Shown here one piece after another: positions 6,018-13,279 of a DNA stretch of 64,000 bases (the stretch's first letter is position 1; every line of letters starts with the position of its first letter). The stretch lies in the IMG/VR virus record IMGVR_UViG_3300021960_000059, positions 1-64,000 of that record, one strand, 5' to 3'. The translations under genes were made by a program, and so were the position numbers. Under the pieces are notes generated by a model. That model saw only the letters and a program-made list of their open reading frames with translations. It had not been told where the DNA came from and made no database searches. This DNA is from a virus.

Positions 6018-8690
6018 TTAGTTGTCTACTTTTGCTGATGCTCTCCACTGGTAACAAGACCAGTAACGTGCTTTCCATTTTGGTCCCGGATCATCACATC
6101 CGTGTCTCGCACGAAAACTTTTTCTACGAGCCGGATCGTCTCGTTTAATTTCCATATTAGGATCACCAAAGTTTACTTTTACAACATTTCCTTTTTCGTT
6201 CTTGACATAGACAGAGAACTTTTTAGGACCATCTGGTGTTCTAAATGGGTTGTTAAGTTTAACATTTTTCTTTTTACCATCTTCTTCTACGATTGTTATT
6301 TCTTCAATAATGTGATCAAAATGAGAATCACAATCGTTACAACACGATTCTTCATTCATCATATCTGCTAAGACTCTTGCATCGACACCATCAAACTGCT
6401 TGGCAATTTGTGCCGCATAGTATTCGATTGAGTGCTGAAGTCCTTTCTTACCGCCTTCTTTTTTCTTGCGATCAAGCACATCTGCCAGAACTTTCTTTGC
6501 CATATCATAACCCTTCTTGTGAGTTATCTTCGACAAAGGTTCAAGCAACCAACGAGGCATTTCTTCCAATGCTTCTTCACCCATCGGCACCACAGGACGA
6601 GCATTAGGAACACCCAACATTGCCTTTAAATTTTTCTTAGGTTTCTCGTGCGTCCAACCTTGCTTTGACAAACGCTCATGATCCGCAGGAACCTTTGCCA
6701 ACTCTGACTCACCAGTTTCTGGATTATACATCATATGAGGTTTAAAGTCGTCTTCGTTCTTAGGTTTTTCACCACGTTCTTTTTTAGAGATTGCGATTGC
6801 CGCTTGTTGAGCAGGAGAGATTGCTTCTGGCACACAATCAGGAACCATCTTGTCCCCTTTCTTCTTCATACCAACTTGCTTGTATCCATCCCAACACTTC
6901 TCGTCGAGTTCGATTTCTTCTCTCAGTCTTGGTTCTCTACGGTTTTTAGACGGGTCTTCCATCCTCAAATTTTTCGGGTCATTGTTTAATGGGTTGTTGT
7001 CTTTATGACCAACGTCTTTGCCTTTAACTGCTTTGTCACCCATAATTCTTCTTGCTTGGTTTCTTGATGACCTTCTTGCAATTTGTTCAGGTTTACCCTG
7101 ATAGTTTTCATATTCTTTTTTATAATCTCTTTCTTCTTTAACACCCTTTGCAAGGTCTTTATCTGCACCACCCCAAGTTCCTTTGCCCTTGGTAATGAAT
7201 GAGTTGACTCGTGCAAATCCCCACTGCTGTTGTGTCGCACCGGGACGGTGACCTGTCTTCCATGCCGCCATACCACGATTATACACCTGACGCAAAACAC
7301 TAACAGGGATGCCTGACTTCTCACTTTTTTTCTTTAATGCGTTAGTCGCATCTTCACTGAGTTCATACTCTTCTGTTTGAGTGTTTGTTGTTTGCGTGTC
7401 TTTTGTCCGAGCACGATCAAGCATTGCATCATGCTTACGTTTGTCTGATTCTTTCTCACGTTTAATTTTATCTTGTGCCGCTTTAACTGCATCTTGCTCA
7501 CCAAACATCTTTTTATACTTGAGTGTATGCTTGCTTGGTTTTGTTTTCGCATCAGCATCACCCGGTGCAGATTTGTATGATGACGGAGACCCATCTGGTT
7601 TATCCGCACCTTTTGCAAATTGTTTTGCTCTGGATTCCTTCTCTTTGTCAGAAAGTCCCTTATAGTACTTCTTCGGTTGAGTACCGGGCAAGTCTTTAAC
7701 ATCAGAATCTTGGTCAGTTTTTTTGGGTGCTTCTTTTTCGTCCTTTTCCATAATTAAAAATAATTCTTCAATCAACGGATCAAACTGTTCTTCTTTGGGA
7801 CCACTGCGTACTTGTGCCAATCTTTCCGCCTCCTGTTTACGAACTTTAGGAATTAACTTTTTAGCAAGTTTTTGGATTATGGCACTTTTCTTTGTAATCA
7901 TTTTATCAACAGAAACTTTTTCTGCCGAACTTAATTCATTATAGGAAGCACCTCGATCTCCTGCCACTTTGGTTCTAATTATATTTCTTGCTTGCTTAAG
8001 TGCTCTTTTTTTAATTGTGTCACCGTCTGCTTTACGTTTTGCTTTTAACTTACGCATTCTAGCAAGTTTTGGTGCAAGTCGTTTCATTCTCCTACCAATC
8101 TCTTTACGTTGTTGAATGGTAAGAGGTTGACGATTTTCTTCTACACTCTCTTTAATAACACTATTGATAATATCATAGATTATTTTTGCATCTGAACCCT
8201 GAAGTTTTTTTGGTAGTCCAGACTTGAATGTATCAAAATCACCGTCTTTTGCAAGTGCTCTTAGTTTGGATGCAGACATTCCTTCAACACCCTGTGCATC
8301 AGGATCTCTTTCACCTGCAGACACAACTTTAACTGAATCGAATGTAAAATCTTTTCCATTATATTTATTGAGGAGGGTTTGAAATTCTTTCACACGATCA
8401 GATCCGACGACCATAATAGCATCAGTGTAACCTGCCTTCTGGAGTTCTTTTGCGACATCGAATACAGTTTTACTTTCGGATTGTATGATAGAATTTCCGA
8501 ATGCTTTTTTCGCAAAACGAATCTTGTCTTTATAACTAAGGGGATCTTTCTTATTATTTTGAGTATGCGACAAGTAAACCCTTGCTTCAGCACTGTTTGT
8601 CTTTGCAACTGTATTTACTTTGTCTACCAGTTTTTGGTGGCCAATAGTCGGAGGGTTCATGCGTCCAAATGTGAACACGATCTTTTTCAT
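6018..8690 (-). CDS. Multidomain polyprotein: nucleotidyltransferase + DUF5824-like + HNH + DUF5872-like modules
   Basis: 890 aa from the ATG at 8690, which has an AAGGA site 7 nt upstream; an upstream TTG at 8720 is less likely. Residues 1-180 are a HIGH-type nucleotidyltransferase (FGRMNPPTIGHQ, later GMSASKLR). Residues 190-300 are very basic. Residues 446-512 look like the phage DUF5824 module (SGIPVSVLRQVYNRGMAAW). Residues 538-590 look like an HNH nuclease (DVGHKDNNPLNN, then NLR and SKNRR). The end (825-881) resembles DUF5872 (VNFGDPNMEIKRD, then SFRARH). LxE-type sites lie at EIELDE|K (597) and ALEE|M (710), with weaker ones at 309, 446 and 796. Probably a late-made precursor cut by gp21 and carried in the head. 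Confidence 0.65.
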   Translation of the reverse strand: MKKIVFTFGRMNPPTIGHQKLVDKVNTVAKTNSAEARVYLSHTQNNKKDPLSYKDKIRFAKKAFGNSIIQSESKTVFDVAKELQKAGYTDAIMVVGSDRVKEFQTLLNKYNGKDFTFDSVKVVSAGERDPDAQGVEGMSASKLRALAKDGDFDTFKSGLPKKLQGSDAKIIYDIINSVIKESVEENRQPLTIQQRKEIGRRMKRLAPKLARMRKLKAKRKADGDTIKKRALKQARNIIRTKVAGDRGASYNELSSAEKVSVDKMITKKSAIIQKLAKKLIPKVRKQEAERLAQVRSGPKEEQFDPLIEELFLIMEKDEKEAPKKTDQDSDVKDLPGTQPKKYYKGLSDKEKESRAKQFAKGADKPDGSPSSYKSAPGDADAKTKPSKHTLKYKKMFGEQDAVKAAQDKIKREKESDKRKHDAMLDRARTKDTQTTNTQTEEYELSEDATNALKKKSEKSGIPVSVLRQVYNRGMAAWKTGHRPGATQQQWGFARVNSFITKGKGTWGGADKDLAKGVKEERDYKKEYENYQGKPEQIARRSSRNQARRIMGDKAVKGKDVGHKDNNPLNNDPKNLRMEDPSKNRREPRLREEIELDEKCWDGYKQVGMKKKGDKMVPDCVPEAISPAQQAAIAISKKERGEKPKNEDDFKPHMMYNPETGESELAKVPADHERLSKQGWTHEKPKKNLKAMLGVPNARPVVPMGEEALEEMPRWLLEPLSKITHKKGYDMAKKVLADVLDRKKKEGGKKGLQHSIEYYAAQIAKQFDGVDARVLADMMNEESCCNDCDSHFDHIIEEITIVEEDGKKKNVKLNNPFRTPDGPKKFSVYVKNEKGNVVKVNFGDPNMEIKRDDPARRKSFRARHGCDDPGPKWKARYWSCYQWRASAKVDN

Positions 8691-8753
8691 AGGGTTTTCC
8701 TTAGACTTACCTATTGACAATACTTTAATTTTTGTGTATAATCAATTTGTAGT

Positions 8754-8773
8754 TATTTATAATAGTATTTATA
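8754..8773 (-). promoter_or_regulatory. Tandem T4-type late promoters
   Basis: Two exact TATAAATA boxes on the minus strand, at 8761-8754 and 8773-8766, lie about 65-80 nt upstream of the polyprotein ATG at 8690. This AT-rich stretch (about 8691-8776) has no gene. It shows that the polyprotein genes are expressed with the virion genes. Confidence 0.75.
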
Positions 8774-8776
8774 AAT

Positions 8777-8803
8777 TTACTTTTGCCATCCTTTGATCAC
8801 ATT
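8777..8803 (-). repeat. Orphan copy of the 3' end of the DUF6267-like gene
   Basis: Read on the minus strand this encodes N-V-I-K-G-W-Q-K-stop, matching D-V-I-K-G-W-Q-K-stop at the true end of the ligase-fold gene (9432-9406), with 22 of 27 nt identical. It has no start of its own and lies directly behind the stop of the methyltransferase gene between the two copies. It looks like the scar of an insertion. Confidence 0.7.
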
Positions 8804-9404
8804 AAGATAATTTGATTTCGCATAGGAAGTGTTTCCTTCCTTCAAATATTTTATTGACAATCTCAATCTTTGTTTCTTTGAGTTTGTTTGGTTTTGTTGC
8901 ATCCTTACGAATATCAAAAATCAGTTTGGTATTTTCATGCGAGTGCTTTCTGATTAGATCGACGTATTCTGAAATGGGATAATGAAATCCACAAGACTTA
9001 AAAGAGCAGATCAGATCAAACATTTGATCGTCAGGAATATCAATATTGTTTGCATCAACAAATCGATAGGTCATATCGCGACACTCATACGATTTTCTCA
9101 GATCATCAATTGGCGAATAGAATGCAAATTTATCAGCAGTCCCCCAATTATAATATCGAGTTTGCTTTCTTGGTTCGTTGATCGATTTGTCACCATCAAG
9201 CAACCACAACTCAGTGCCATAATCTTTCTGAAACCATTCTGCCTCACGAGCAATTCCACATCCAATCTCTAGCATTTTCTTTGGAGGAGTATCCAAATAA
9301 TCTTTTAGAATGTCGTAATTTTCTTTCTTATTGACTACATGATCTTTTTTTTTCTTTGATGCTGGTTTGTTCCACACATCAACCCAATCATAATTTTGAC
9401 CCAT
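8802..9404 (-). CDS. Class I SAM-dependent methyltransferase, probable inserted gene
   Basis: 200 aa. Motif I is LEIGCGIAREAEWF (about residues 45-58), followed by an acidic post-I strand (LWLLDGD) and a motif IV-like FDLICSFKSCGFHYP. No target-recognition domain is visible and there is no DPPY/NPPY, so the substrate is probably a small molecule, protein or glycan rather than DNA. It starts 1 nt after the DUF6267-like gene and is flanked by two copies of that gene's last nine codons, which points to insertion at that gene's 3' end. The methylated target is unknown. Confidence 0.65.
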   Translation of the reverse strand: MGQNYDWVDVWNKPASKKKKDHVVNKKENYDILKDYLDTPPKKMLEIGCGIAREAEWFQKDYGTELWLLDGDKSINEPRKQTRYYNWGTADKFAFYSPIDDLRKSYECRDMTYRFVDANNIDIPDDQMFDLICSFKSCGFHYPISEYVDLIRKHSHENTKLIFDIRKDATKPNKLKETKIEIVNKIFEGRKHFLCEIKLS

Positions 9405-9405
9405 A

Positions 9406-10635
9406 CTATTTTTGCCAACCCTTGATCACATCATCAGAAAAATTAGCACGTGAGAATTCTAATCGATTTACAAGTTTGACTGCTTCTCCATCATTATTAA
9501 TTGCAACATAACCTTCTGGTGCTGTTACTTCAAACCCTTTACTTGTCTTTAGAAATGTTCCGATACTTGATGCTTTGTCCATCTTCTTTATGATCAACTC
9601 CTTCGCATCGATGATCTGATTCATCAGTGTGAAGATCTTCACCAAATCTGCTGAGTTGGAGGAGCCAAAGAATTGCATCATTTCTTTCTTCTTCTGTATC
9701 CAAGGTGCTTTTCCCTTTTCTGTTTTTTTCGATTCAATTTGCTTAGTGTAATATTGAATAACATAGTTCATGAGACCACGCACATGGTTTCTTGGATTTG
9801 CAATCTTCTCACCCGCACGAACTTTCGTGTTGAAGTGAGTCTTAATACGAGTTTTAATTTCATCGCTCTCAGCAATTGCGTTCAGTGTCTTTGCACTGAT
9901 ACCACGAAATGTCTTACCCGCGGATGATAGTATGGATGTGACTGCGGCAGTTTCTTTTGCAGTCATTGATGCAGAACCTGACACATCTTTGTAGGTTGCA
10001 TCAGTGTGCCATACACCTTTTGTTTGGGTCAGTTTAGATGAGATGTCCTGACCGAACTCTGCCTTCATTGATTCAAAACTGTCTCCGACATAACGAGTGT
10101 GCCAGACGATACCAATTTTGGAGGAACGTATTTTCTTTCCAAGTTCACTACTGTAGGGGACGGTGTAGACAATCGTATTGGGGTGAAAGGTGACGAGTTT
10201 TTCACCATCAATGACTTCGGTCCCAAGAGTGTCGTTGGAGTACAGAAAGTCACCTTGTATGACTCCTGTAATTCCCAACTTGGGGAGTTCGGACAGAGCG
10301 AGTTTAAATTTAGTACTAAGATCGTTACTACCAAGATCTCCATCTATCTCTGCCTCTGTCTTGTAAATTTTTGGATCTTTGTTGAAAATTCCTTTCTTTG
10401 CAATGAAAAACTTTCCATCACGTGGATCAGTCCCTGCAAAAATAGCAGGAGCACCATCCCACTTAACAGTGGTATTAACAGGACGAGCAGTACTGCCAGA
10501 TAACATATCCCTGAGACTTTGTAAAAAATTGATTGCATCTCTTGCACCCTTTACACCATTGTTGAGAACCGAATCCTCTAGATGTTCCATGTGAGTGTTC
10601 TTTTGCTCTGTTAGGTAGGAGGTGAATTTTTTCAT
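9406..10635 (-). CDS. Nucleotidyltransferase/ligase-fold protein (DUF6267-like) with a capsid-targeting-like N-terminus
   Basis: 409 aa. KWDGAPAIF (Lys58-x-Asp60-Gly61) matches motif I (KxDG) of covalent DNA/RNA ligases and capping enzymes. GDFLY (128-132) and KIGIVWHTRY fit later ligase motifs. The family resembles DUF6267 of T4-like cyanophages; its activity is not known to me. The N-terminus MKKFTSYLTE|Q resembles the T4 capsid-targeting sequence MKTYQEFIAE that directs internal proteins into the prohead before gp21 cleavage. It starts in a 4-nt overlap with the 511-aa gene. I infer a packaged ligase-like enzyme; that is not demonstrated. Confidence 0.65.
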   Translation of the reverse strand: MKKFTSYLTEQKNTHMEHLEDSVLNNGVKGARDAINFLQSLRDMLSGSTARPVNTTVKWDGAPAIFAGTDPRDGKFFIAKKGIFNKDPKIYKTEAEIDGDLGSNDLSTKFKLALSELPKLGITGVIQGDFLYSNDTLGTEVIDGEKLVTFHPNTIVYTVPYSSELGKKIRSSKIGIVWHTRYVGDSFESMKAEFGQDISSKLTQTKGVWHTDATYKDVSGSASMTAKETAAVTSILSSAGKTFRGISAKTLNAIAESDEIKTRIKTHFNTKVRAGEKIANPRNHVRGLMNYVIQYYTKQIESKKTEKGKAPWIQKKKEMMQFFGSSNSADLVKIFTLMNQIIDAKELIIKKMDKASSIGTFLKTSKGFEVTAPEGYVAINNDGEAVKLVNRLEFSRANFSDDVIKGWQK

Positions 10636-12167
10636 TTAAACATAAAATCCTTTACATCCGATGGTGCTGATACTCTTGCACTTTTTAGTTCAATTCCTAA
10701 AAATGCAAATAGGTTTTTAAATGCATCCTTCCCCATCTTCATAATTTTCTTTACTGCATTTTTTGCACGAGTGAAAATTCGTCCCATCAAATTGGAAACA
10801 AACTTGCCAACTGCACCAACAACATTACGCATGCGACTGATTGCTCTTTTAAATAAAGTCATCTCATCTAGGTTTACTGACTCCGAAAGCAAATCTTTGT
10901 TCATTTCTTGCACCCACGAATCGTTAAGAATTTCCTCACGAATGATCGAGTCTAACGATTCACTAAGTTTTGCTTTTGAGTCCACATTGATTCTGAAAGT
11001 AGAGTAGGGACTTCCACTCGACGATTTCCATGAGGTATAAAATGTGCATTGCTTTGCGATTGACTTAATTTCTGAGGATACTTTAACTGCACCCGAAAGA
11101 CCCTTACTAGACCCATCTGGTGAAATAGGAATAAATTTACTCACTGCTCCTTTGTTTGCATCAAACTCAATGCAACATGATGCAATTGCAAGAGGTGTTT
11201 TGCCCTCAAACTTTTTACGACCAGACATTGCTTCATACACAAAGAATTCTTTGAACTGTTCATTTTCTTCCACTGCGAATGTCTTTTTAATTTCTTCATT
11301 AATTTCTTTGTGGAATGCTTCCACCGAAACATATTTTTCTACTGATTTTTTATCTTCAGGGGACAGTGTTGAGGTGTCTCCTTTTGACAATTTATCCAAT
11401 GCGGTCTTCGTCATTTTAGTTGCGACTTTATCAAACTTCTCATCAATCTGACTTGCGATTTCACGAACACCGATGGGACTGTTTTCTCCCAAGTATTCAA
11501 GAGCCGCGTTAAAGGTTGCAATAGTTTCTTCTTTTGCGGCAGACATTAACTGAGAACCACCTTTTTTCTTCAACGAAATATTGTGAGTCTTAGTATACAT
11601 ATCAGATTTTGGTGTTCCATCTGATGCACCAAATGATGCCCAGAACTTAGATAAATTTGATTTGGATTTGCCTTTACCGAATTGGGTCATCGGTGACTTA
11701 CCAATATACTGCACGAAATCTTTTGCAATATTTTCTGCGTAAGTCTCGTATGTAGGATAGAATCGTTTTGCATTCTCTGATGCGGATGCGTCAGGTGTTA
11801 GTTTATTCTGTAGGTTGTATTTGTCTGTGATTAAATCTTCCCAATCATGACCTTCTGGTGATGATGTTGTCTTATCCGCGGCAACAACTACGACATACTC
11901 CAGTCCATCTTCTGGGTTGACAAATAGTACTGCTTCATACTGACTACTTGGATTGCCACCTGCTTTTGGAGGTGATATCCGAGCAGTTGTATTAAATGTC
12001 TTTTCTATTTGTTTTTGGATCTCATTGACTGTAGATCCCCTGACACGAATGCCACCTTGCTGATTCATTTTTTCAAGATCTGGCATTGCATCGAGCAGTT
12101 TTTTTGCAACTTTAGTATAAGTGCGTTTTGGTTCTGATTGTTCTAAAATAAACTGTGAAAACTTCAT
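10632..12167 (-). CDS. Putative head-packaged protein with a nuclease-like motif
   Basis: 511 aa. The N-terminus MKFSQFILE|Q again resembles the T4 capsid-targeting peptide. Residues about 184-212 (TPKSDMYTKTHNISLKKKGG, then SQLMSA) have a D-x(n)-S-x-K pattern, with Asp189, Ser198 and Lys200, as in some PD-(D/E)xK nucleases. A second LxE site (VNLDE435|M) separates a basic amphipathic C-terminal segment (440-490, RAISRMRNVVGAVGKFVSNL) that could bind DNA or membrane. It is translationally coupled to the ligase-fold gene downstream. Probably a virion-internal protein; the nuclease reading is moderate at best. Confidence 0.5.
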   Translation of the reverse strand: MKFSQFILEQSEPKRTYTKVAKKLLDAMPDLEKMNQQGGIRVRGSTVNEIQKQIEKTFNTTARISPPKAGGNPSSQYEAVLFVNPEDGLEYVVVVAADKTTSSPEGHDWEDLITDKYNLQNKLTPDASASENAKRFYPTYETYAENIAKDFVQYIGKSPMTQFGKGKSKSNLSKFWASFGASDGTPKSDMYTKTHNISLKKKGGSQLMSAAKEETIATFNAALEYLGENSPIGVREIASQIDEKFDKVATKMTKTALDKLSKGDTSTLSPEDKKSVEKYVSVEAFHKEINEEIKKTFAVEENEQFKEFFVYEAMSGRKKFEGKTPLAIASCCIEFDANKGAVSKFIPISPDGSSKGLSGAVKVSSEIKSIAKQCTFYTSWKSSSGSPYSTFRINVDSKAKLSESLDSIIREEILNDSWVQEMNKDLLSESVNLDEMTLFKRAISRMRNVVGAVGKFVSNLMGRIFTRAKNAVKKIMKMGKDAFKNLFAFLGIELKSARVSAPSDVKDFMFK

Positions 12168-12189
12168 AGTGAATCCTTATTTGTATGCA

Positions 12190-12369
12190 CTATTTATCTT
12201 TTCTGAAACCCATAAAGTTATTTGGGTCAACATGTTTTAGTACAGTTTCTTGAACCGCATTGGTGTACGCATCGTACAACATGCTATAGAACTCACCCTG
12301 CTTTTCCGATGGAACGAACAGGTCTTTTGCTTCCTCCGGAGTTAGATCCATTTCTACCTTGATCTTCAT
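12190..12369 (-). CDS. Small protein resembling the N-terminus of DUF6489
   Basis: 59 aa beginning MKIKVEMDLTPEEAKDLF. This opening closely resembles small alphaproteobacterial and phage proteins of the DUF6489 type (M-K-x-x-V-E-x-D-x-T-P-E-E-A). An upstream GAGGTG gives a good ribosome-binding site for the ATG at 12369. It overlaps the 3' part of the 119-aa gene by 77 nt in another frame, so one of the two reading frames may be shorter than annotated. No function is known. It is too short for a catalytic domain and may be a regulator or adaptor. Confidence 0.55.
   Translation of the reverse strand: MKIKVEMDLTPEEAKDLFVPSEKQGEFYSMLYDAYTNAVQETVLKHVDPNNFMGFRKDK
12191..12198 (-). promoter_or_regulatory. 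Probable late promoter (GATAAATA) across the stop of the small upstream gene
   Basis: GATAAATA on the minus strand matches the late box at 7 of 8 positions, 24 nt upstream of the ATG at 12167. It overlaps the last codons (GAT AAA TAG) of the 59-aa gene, the same arrangement as at 3747-3754. Confidence 0.5.
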
Positions 12370-12652
12370 TCATCACCTCATAGTTCATTTCTACTGGAAC
12401 GCTGACGGATTTCCCCCAACGATTCTTTTTTGTTACACATTTAAATCGACCGGGTATCCATCCTTCTGGTGGATCTGGTATATTCTTATCAATTGCTGTG
12501 AGTTCGCGTGTAGTTGTACCAACAAAGATACGAGAGTCTTTCTTTCCTCGCATTGTGGCACGAACGCATGAATGGATTTGTCGATTGACATAACGGTCAA
12601 ACTTGTCTTCACCGTTTTCTCTGTAGAATACTTTAACTTCAAAATCACTCAT
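12293..12652 (-). CDS. Hypothetical protein downstream of the tRNAs
   Basis: 119 aa from the ATG at 12652 (MSDFEVKVFYRENGEDKFDR). The first ~95 residues look like a compact alpha/beta domain (YVNRQIHSCVRATMRGKKDS, then a Pro-rich PDPPEGWIPGRF). The last 25 residues are low-complexity (NGSNSGGSKRP) and are read through the start region of the 59-aa gene. It follows tRNA-Trp by 13 nt and is probably expressed from the tRNA promoter. A TGAGAGA like that of the early leaders precedes it. I do not recognise the family. Confidence 0.5.
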   Translation of the reverse strand: MSDFEVKVFYRENGEDKFDRYVNRQIHSCVRATMRGKKDSRIFVGTTTRELTAIDKNIPDPPEGWIPGRFKCVTKKNRWGKSVSVPVEMNYEVMNEDQGRNGSNSGGSKRPVRSIGKAG

Positions 12653-12665
12653 AATGTCTCTCATG

Positions 12666-12739
12666 TGGCAGAGGCACAGGGATTTGAACCCCGACGAACG
12701 GTTTTGGAGACCGTCATGCTACCATTACACCATGCCTCT
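12666..12739 (-). tRNA. tRNA-Trp (CCA anticodon)
   Basis: The acceptor stem pairs AGAGGCA with TGCCTCT. The anticodon stem ACGGT/ACCGT encloses the loop CTCCAAA, giving anticodon CCA. The T loop is TTCAAAT. A discriminator G and an encoded CCA end the gene. It is the last tRNA of the cluster. Confidence 0.9.
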
Positions 12740-12744
12740 AAAAT

Positions 12745-12929
12745 AAAGTGCGGAACGGGTGGATTAGGGTAACCACCAATGGGGTACGATCTGAAGTACC
12801 TTTCTAAATAGACCCCATACGACCTGCATTCCCGCGAAGGACATGGGCGCTACCCCTTCGGTCTACCTTACCCCCCTTCAGCGAGAGGTATTCGGTCACG
12901 TTCCTATCGGTGTTGCAATCACCGAACTC
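12745..12929 (-). ncRNA. Candidate structured non-coding RNA inside the tRNA cluster
   Basis: About 185 nt without a plausible gene between tRNA-Cys and tRNA-Trp. It is more G/C-rich than its surroundings and has several perfect stems: 12907-12912 with 12920-12925 (TCGGTG/CACCGA, 7-nt loop), 12835-12840 with 12855-12860 (CGAAGG/CCTTCG), and 12779-12784 with 12813-12818 (ATGGGG/CCCCAT). The last competes with an inner hairpin, 12783-12787 with 12796-12800. It lacks a T loop and D arm, so it is not an ordinary tRNA. It should be transcribed with the tRNAs. Confidence 0.45.
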
Positions 12930-13004
12930 TGGAGTGGATGATAGGAATCGAACCTACTTAAAACTGATTTGCAGTCAGTCACCTAACCATTCAGTCACAT
13001 CCAC
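12930..13004 (-). tRNA. tRNA-Cys (GCA anticodon)
   Basis: Acceptor GTGGATG/CATCCAC. Anticodon stem ACTGA/TCAGT around the loop CTGCAAA, giving GCA. T arm GTAGG-TTCGATT-CCTAT. Discriminator T and an encoded CCA. Confidence 0.9.
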
Positions 13005-13010
13005 GAATTC

Positions 13011-13087
13011 TGGTCTCGTCGGCAGGATTCGAACCTGCGACCCTCTGCTTAGAAGGCAGATGTTCTATCCATCTGAACTACGACGAG
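13011..13087 (-). tRNA. tRNA-Arg (TCT anticodon)
   Basis: Acceptor CTCGTCG/CGACGAG. D arm GTTC...GAAC. Anticodon stem TCTGC/GCAGA around the loop CTTCTAA, giving TCT (reads AGA/AGG). T loop TTCGAAT. Discriminator A and an encoded CCA. A tRNA for AGA is a common phage supplement where phage codon use is more AT-rich than the host's. Confidence 0.9.
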
Positions 13088-13099
13088 GAAAACACTTTG

Positions 13100-13172
13100 C
13101 TCGCGAGGTAGGACTTGAACCTACGACAACTTGATTAACAGTCAAGTGTTCTACCAACTGAACTACTCGCGA
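13100..13172 (-). tRNA. tRNA-Asn (GTT anticodon)
   Basis: Acceptor TCGCGAG/CTCGCGA. D arm GTTC-AGTTGGTA-GAAC. Anticodon stem CTTGA/TCAAG around the loop CTGTTAA, giving GTT. T arm GTAGG-TTCAAGT-CCTAC. Unlike the other three tRNAs the CCA tail is not encoded (CAA follows the discriminator G). Confidence 0.9.
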
Positions 13173-13196
13173 GCAAAATGCTCTCTCAAAACCACC

Positions 13197-13240
13197 GAGT
13201 GAGAGGAGGACTTATTTTGTCTGCCTCCTTTCTCTCACTC
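13197..13240 (-). promoter_or_regulatory. Long stem-loop at the 5' end of the tRNA transcript
   Basis: GAGTGAGAG (13240-13232 read on the minus strand) pairs with CTCTCACTC (13205-13197), extended by GGAGG/CCTCC with a short bulge and a 15-nt loop. It begins within about 10 nt of the predicted transcription start, so it is more likely a 5' leader structure (stability or processing) than a terminator. Confidence 0.55.
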
Positions 13241-13249
13241 AGTACAGAC

Positions 13250-13279
13250 ATTATATAACAATATTTCGTCTGCTGTCAA
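13250..13279 (-). promoter_or_regulatory. Consensus sigma70 promoter of the tRNA operon
   Basis: TTGACA (-35, 13279-13274), 18-nt spacer, TATAAT (-10, 13255-13250): both hexamers are perfect. Six nt downstream the transcript would begin with ACTGAGTGAGAGA, close to the leader box found after other early promoters in the window. Confidence 0.8.

Noticed and set aside
6986-7702. Minus-strand alternative frames inside the 890-aa gene
   Set aside because: Out-of-frame shadows with basic low-complexity translation; the main frame has recognisable domains throughout.
6018-8690. The HNH motif as a sign of a homing endonuclease or intron
   Set aside because: It is one module inside a continuous multidomain late protein bounded by LxE sites; no interrupted gene is seen here.
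12901-12929. Hairpin with a TGC-containing 7-nt loop that resembles a tRNA-Ala anticodon arm
   Set aside because: No acceptor, D or T arm can be built around it; kept only as part of the structured RNA candidate.
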